From Sva-07 sp963715285 (GTDB taxonomy: Bacteria; Actinomycetota; Acidimicrobiia; Acidimicrobiales; Ilumatobacteraceae): DNA of 64,000 bases. The stretch's first letter is position 1, and every line of letters begins with the position of its first letter. Both the position numbers and the translations under genes were made by a program. The notes under the pieces are model-generated. The model had not been told where the DNA came from, ran no database searches, and saw nothing but the letters and a program-made list of their open reading frames with translations. Shown one piece after another: positions 60,144 to 64,000 of this stretch. The DNA lies in assembly GCA_963715285.1 (NCBI GenBank), contig CAVQRU010000015.1, forward strand, positions 1-64,000, written 5' to 3'.

Positions 60144-61325
60144 ATGCGGCTGTTGGTTGCCATCACTTCGGGCTTCGGCCACATCCGACCGTCGGGTCCC
60201 ATCGCTGCTGCGGCACGGCACCGAGGACACGATGTCCGCTACGTCGTGAGCTCTCGCGATCGGCTGTTGTCAGGGAACTCGCGAGGTTCCGGCGCAATGT
60301 CCCCAGCGGAGTTCGCAACGGGGCTCGGCTTTCCGACCGACGTTGTCGAGCCGACCGACGTCGCATCGCTGGTCGACCGTCTACCGGTGCCGGAGTCCGA
60401 CGGTGCCGTGATGTTCCGCCCGTTCTTCCTGCGAGCAGCTGCCGCTGTTCCGTTCATCCGCTCCCTGTGTGACGAATGGGAACCCGACGTGATCCTGCGC
60501 GACACCGCTGGGCTGGATGCCTGGGCGATTGCCGAGCAGACCGACACTCCGCTTGCGACGTTCGACTTCGCCCCGGCACAGTCCGGAATGTTGAACGAGA
60601 TCGCGGGAGGCGAATTCGCTTGGTTCCGCGAGGCGATGGGTCTGCCGCCGGAACCCAGCGGCGACCGGCAGGCGAGCGAGTTCACCATCGTCGGGGCAGC
60701 ACCGAGCTGGTTCGACGGGCACAGCATGCCGGCGAACGCGCACTTCGTGCAGCCGATGGAGCCTGATCCCGCACCTGGCGAGTCCGTCGAGGGGTTGCTC
60801 GACGGCGACGACGAGCGCCCGTTGGTGTACGTGACGTTCGGAACGGCGTTCAATACGCCAGAACTGTTTCAGTTGGTCTTCGACGCCGTCGCCGACCTCG
60901 ATGTCCGAGCCATCGCCACGATCGGAATGAACAACGAGGCCGCCGACATGGCGATCCCGAAGAATGTTCGAACGGTTCCCTTTCTTTCCCAGGGTCTCAT
61001 CCTCGAGCATGCCGACTTGGTCGTCGCTCATGGCGGCTACGGCTCGCTCACGGGAGCGCTCAAGCGAGGACTTCCCGTATTGAGCTTGCCGCTCGCTCCG
61101 CCGGACAACCGGTTCAATGCAGCCCAGTTGGTGAAGCTCGGCGCAGGACTCGCTCTCGGCGAGGACGAGCGGACCCCCGAGGACATCCGACGATCCCTTC
61201 GCCGGCTGCTCGACCACCGGGAGTACCGAGACCGCGCCGGTGAGATCGCAGACGAGATCGCTGCGCTCCCACCCATCGATCACGCGGCCGAACTCATCGA
61301 ACGTCTCGCACGGCCCGCCGACTGA
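60144..61325 (+). CDS. UGT/MGT-family glycosyltransferase
   Basis: A 393-residue GT1 enzyme: FGHIRPSGPIAAAARHRGHDV at the start, and VAHGGYGSLTGALKRGLPVLSLPL, the nucleotide-sugar C-terminal motif (HGG.G...A...GvP). Such enzymes glycosylate macrolides or other small molecules. No biosynthetic cluster is in view. The ATG is nine bases after TAGGAA (60129-60134), which is off the TANNNT consensus. Confidence 0.87.
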   Translation: MRLLVAITSGFGHIRPSGPIAAAARHRGHDVRYVVSSRDRLLSGNSRGSGAMSPAEFATGLGFPTDVVEPTDVASLVDRLPVPESDGAVMFRPFFLRAAAAVPFIRSLCDEWEPDVILRDTAGLDAWAIAEQTDTPLATFDFAPAQSGMLNEIAGGEFAWFREAMGLPPEPSGDRQASEFTIVGAAPSWFDGHSMPANAHFVQPMEPDPAPGESVEGLLDGDDERPLVYVTFGTAFNTPELFQLVFDAVADLDVRAIATIGMNNEAADMAIPKNVRTVPFLSQGLILEHADLVVAHGGYGSLTGALKRGLPVLSLPLAPPDNRFNAAQLVKLGAGLALGEDERTPEDIRRSLRRLLDHREYRDRAGEIADEIAALPPIDHAAELIERLARPAD

Positions 61326-61495
61326 ACGGGCCGCACCGTGCTCACTTGCGAACCGTCCCGAACGCCGACTCGGGCACGCATACCGCCACCAGCACTTGAG
61401 ATCGAGACCCGACCGGTATCCGGCAAGATGCTCGCCGCCGACCCACGCACAACGTCCGCTCCGTAATCCGGTCGACGTGGATGACGCTGAGGGGG

Positions 61496-61575
61496 ACCCG
61501 ATGGATGAACCCGTCTACGACCGAATGGGCTTCGAGACCGTCACGCAGTACCACAGCTTCGCTCCCGCCGGCTGA
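61496..61575 (+). pseudogene. GNAT tail fragment (duplicate of GNAT 2 C-terminus)
   Basis: The frame ending at 61575 reads DEPVYDRMGFETVTQYHSF and stops three codons later. GNAT 2 ends EPVYHRMGFETVTQYHRF. Only about 25 codons remain; the frame upstream is not GNAT-like. It lies 2.2 kb away on the opposite strand relative to GNAT 2, consistent with an inverted partial duplication or the remains of a paralogue. Confidence 0.7.
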
Positions 61576-61999
61576 CGACGACCGCCTGGAGCGACACCTG
61601 CCCCTGTTGTCGCCGATCGCCGGGTCTCTGCGCATACCGACACCCGACGGCCACCCCGTCGAACCTTCCTGGATCCGGCAGTGGAGCTGGCATTCGGGGG
61701 CCATCCCCGTCGGTCGCACAATCCCGAGCGCGTGACCGAGCACATTCGTGCCGATCGCGAGCGGGTTGGAAGAGGAACCGTGGCCGTGATTGTTGGATGG
61801 AGTCCGCGGCGTCGAGGGCGTGCGACTTTGCCGGTCGCCGAGCGGTGGCTGTCGGTCGAGGTCGGCAATTGCCGGGCGCGTTTGCGTCACATCCTGGATC
61901 CGAGACGCCTTTCACGGTCGGCTGGCATCGACGCACTATTGGCATGGGTTGTGACGTTTTGCCGAGAATTCCCGCGCAATCTGATCGGGTGCCAGCGCG
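61576..61999. other. Gap without recognisable gene (424 bp)
   Basis: Short frames only, none with a start signal or family resemblance. Composition looks slightly less GC-biased around 61910-61985. It lies between two gene remnants and may itself be eroded coding sequence. Confidence 0.4.
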
Positions 62000-62269
62000 G
62001 AGGCCGGCATCGGGTACATCCCCGCCAACACCCGGTTCGGCCTCGACGCCATCCCCAACCCCACTGAACGGCGAATCGCCGAGCTCACCCGCGCTGCGCT
62101 CGTCAGCGACGGGTTTCGGTTCGACGCATCCGACATGATGCCCCGCGAGGTCGGCGGGGGAACGTTCTGGGCGGGAATGATCGACTGGTTCGTCGACGGT
62201 CCGGAAGCCCTCGACGACATCATGGCCGACATCGAGGCGACCTGGCCGGACGACGAACCAGCGGGCTGA
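62000..62269 (+). pseudogene. 3' remnant of a carbohydrate ABC transporter substrate-binding protein gene
   Basis: The frame ending at 62269 gives about 89 codons: GIGYIPANTRFGLDAIP, then RFDASDMMPREVGGGTFWAG, MIDWFVDGPEALDDIMADIE and ATWPDDEPAG. This matches the C-terminal end of family 1 sugar-binding proteins (G..P......, F.FDaSDlmP...g..fw..l...v.g...l......iEa.w). An in-frame stop at 61982 and no start codon show it is a broken gene. No permease or ATPase gene follows. Confidence 0.7.
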
Positions 62270-62841
62270 CCACCGCCTCCTCGTCTCATGACCCGTGACC
62301 CGCCCTTCGCCGCGTCTGCTTGATCGGCGTCCCGCGTCCACGATGCGCTCGGCCTGATCGTTGCTCCACTGTGCTGGATGGTTCTCGCAGAGCCGCCCAA
62401 GCCCGAGTCCAAGTCCGGTGCGGGGCCTCAATCAGCCAGTTCATGAGCGACTGCGAGCGAGTCGAGGGCTCCATCTCGAACGGGCACATCATGGCGCACA
62501 CCGCGATCCTTGGGGCGCCGAACAGTGCGGGTAGCCCCGATGATCTCGGTGGTCCGGTACGGCCGAGACCACCAGACGCCATCCTGGGGCGGCGATCAGA
62601 ATGTGCGACGCCGACGTGCCGATGGCAACCCCTATCCGGCAATCTGATCACTGGAAACGTCGCTCGAACTCGCACATATCGGCACCCAGAATCACGGACG
62701 CGGTGCGCAGGCGACCACTCGGCTTCGGCCCAAACCGAGCACCCGGTAACACCGAGCCGGTGACGTGCCTCGGACACCCTCTGTGATCGCGACTTGATCC
62801 GAACGCGCAAGACCGCGAGAGTGAAAGCGGAGGACGGTGTG
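62270..62841. other. Gap without recognisable gene (572 bp)
   Basis: The longest empty stretch in the window. Frames on both strands are short or Arg/Ser/Pro-biased, with no signals. A Shine-Dalgarno for the cupin gene (GGAGG) lies at its right end. Confidence 0.45.
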
Positions 62842-63219
62842 ATGAGTGATCCGGTAAGAAAGCTACGGAACGATGAACTACGAGAAGCCGAGGGCTCGCC
62901 CGGTCTGAGGCGGCGTGTGGCGTTCGACGGGGACGGTCACTGGTTCGGGCATGTGGAAGCTGCACCAGAGACCATGTCGGGGTGGCACCACCACGGTGAC
63001 AACGTCACGATCGGCTACGTCCTGGAGGGGCACATCACCCTCGAGTTCGGCGCCGAAGGAAAGGAACGCGTGAGCGTGGGACCAGGGGAGTATTTCCAGG
63101 TCCCGAAGAACGTTGTGCACCGCGAAGGCAACATGGCCACACGTCCGGGGGAAGTCGTCTTGGTGCGCGTCGGCGACGGACCAGTCGTGTTTCCGGTCGA
63201 CGGGCCCGACCCGGCATAA
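62842..63219 (+). CDS. Cupin domain protein
   Basis: A 125-residue single cupin. Motif 1 has GWHHHGDNVTIGYVLEGHI (His ligands and the Glu), motif 2 is PGEYFQVPKNVVHREGN. A metal-binding barrel is expected; function unknown. The ATG lies eight bases after GGAGG. Confidence 0.88.
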   Translation: MSDPVRKLRNDELREAEGSPGLRRRVAFDGDGHWFGHVEAAPETMSGWHHHGDNVTIGYVLEGHITLEFGAEGKERVSVGPGEYFQVPKNVVHREGNMATRPGEVVLVRVGDGPVVFPVDGPDPA

Positions 63220-63381
63220 CGGTCCAAGTCGCGCGCCATTCGAACCGCGATGCCTGCGCGTGTCCGGCATCGCCAACGCCTGCCGCGTTCGACACCGATC
63301 GGATCAGTTCGTCAGATGCCTCAGTAGGCGGTCGTCAACCGGACACGTTCGGAAGGTGATCGTGCGTCGGCATTTCGATGG

Positions 63382-64000
63382 CTACGGGTGGATCGCGGTC
63401 AGCAGCTCCCACTCGCCGGACACTCCCTTGAGGTCAAAGCCACCGCGCGATTCGAACTGACGCTTGGATCCGGCGACCATGTCGGCGACGGCGCGGGTCG
63501 TGACCACTTCGCCTCCGGAGGCCTCACCGAGCGCTCTTGCAGCGATGGTGACGCCGAGACCAAGGATGTCGTCGCCGACTTCTGCCACCTCGGCGACGTG
63601 GACCCCGGCCCGAACGCCAATACCCAGAGCGTCAGCATCGATGGCGATCGCAGCGGCGGCGTCCAGCGCGTCGGAGGCAAGCGGGAACACAGCGAGCAAT
63701 CCGTCACCCATGCGTTTCACGACCCGGCCGCCACGCAGCGTCACTTGGCGCCCGGCGAGATCGTCGTGTCTGGCGAGGACTTCGAGCCAGGCGCGGTCGC
63801 CACGGGCGGTGTTCTGCGCCGTCGAACCGACGATGTCCGTGAACAGAATGGCTGCCATGGTGCGCGCGTGACTGCCAGATGTCATCGAACCGGTGAGATG
63901 TCGCTCGATCTCGTCGACGACGATGTCGTCCGGGACCGCCCAGAGGAGGTGGTCCGCGGCCGGAATCCGACAGAGTTCGGCGCCGGGAATGTGGTCGGCC
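63382..64000 (-). CDS. Alpha/beta hydrolase-adenylate/guanylate cyclase fusion (5' truncated by window edge)
   Basis: At least 206 residues, open to the right edge. The visible N-terminal part reads IPGAELCRIPAADHLLW, the end of an alpha/beta hydrolase with its catalytic His (DH), as in fusions where a hydrolase precedes a class III cyclase. The cyclase follows: ILFTDIVGST (first metal Asp), VVKRMGDGLLAVFP (second Asp), LGLGVTIAARALGEASGGE, where the transition-state Asn is replaced by Thr, and FDLKG. An internal ATG at 63885 is not the real start. It is intact, unlike the cyclase at 51 kb. Confidence 0.85.
   Translation of the reverse strand, partial: ADHIPGAELCRIPAADHLLWAVPDDIVVDEIERHLTGSMTSGSHARTMAAILFTDIVGSTAQNTARGDRAWLEVLARHDDLAGRQVTLRGGRVVKRMGDGLLAVFPLASDALDAAAAIAIDADALGIGVRAGVHVAEVAEVGDDILGLGVTIAARALGEASGGEVVTTRAVADMVAGSKRQFESRGGFDLKGVSGEWELLTAIHP

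Noticed and set aside
62286..62810. 174-codon minus-strand frame
   Set aside because: Strong Arg/Ser/Pro bias, no start signal and no recognisable domain; looks like chance open frame in GC-rich DNA.

Overview
The window is very GC-rich, densely coding actinobacterial chromosome. I infer an Acidimicrobiia (Ilumatobacter-like) host from the gene families: an MDMPI-type mycothiol-dependent isomerase, a DUF3417-bearing GT35 phosphorylase, an actinobacterial GT4 glycogen synthase-like enzyme, PAP2_3 and paired TldD/TldE. A second pointer is that most genes start a few bases after a TANNNT -10 box, i.e. as leaderless transcripts. There is no rRNA gene, so the taxonomy is inference.

Layout. 0-6 kb: a DUF58-transglutaminase fusion cut by the left edge, two enoyl-CoA hydratase-like proteins lacking one or both catalytic glutamates, and an SGNH hydrolase. 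6.3-20 kb: a purine nucleoside uptake and salvage block (BMP lipoprotein, ABC ATPase, two permeases, two adenosine deaminases, uracil phosphoribosyltransferase, phosphohexomutase, adenosine-kinase-like PfkB protein), interrupted by queF, a cupredoxin lipoprotein and a PhyH oxygenase. 20-24.3 kb: aminopeptidase N, a methyltransferase, tRNA-Ala(CGC) and a membrane protein. 24.5-28.2 kb: molybdenum cofactor genes moaC, moaA and moeA around an MDMPI enzyme. 28.3-37.6 kb: glycolipid-binding-like protein, GalU, a cysteine-free FmdB-like protein, a SAF-domain protein, PHP, TldE, TldD, a hotdog thioesterase, an acetolactate-synthase-like enzyme and a PAP2 protein. 37.6-44.3 kb: galT and glycogen genes glgB, glgA and glgP. 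44.3-49 kb: MFS transporter, YjbR, enoyl-CoA hydratase, universal stress protein, MeaB, Nfu and a small membrane protein.

49-64 kb is looser accessory sequence: lipoproteins, hydrolases, three GNAT acetyltransferases, a UGT-like glycosyltransferase and a cupin, mixed with four apparent gene remains (a class III cyclase with an internal deletion, a MaoC tail, a GNAT tail and a sugar-binding-protein tail). It also holds most of the longer empty stretches. A hydrolase-cyclase fusion runs off the right edge.

The most unusual non-coding signals are: (1) about 29 genes with TANNNT 4-10 nt before the start codon, including divergent pairs whose -10 boxes abut or overlap; (2) five palindromes with the core GGGGTC(A/T)GACCCC at gene 3' ends, whose arms differ between sites but stay self-complementary, two of them encoding an identical Ser-Gly-Val-stop tail in unrelated proteins; (3) a 72-bp-period tandem pair of structured repeats.
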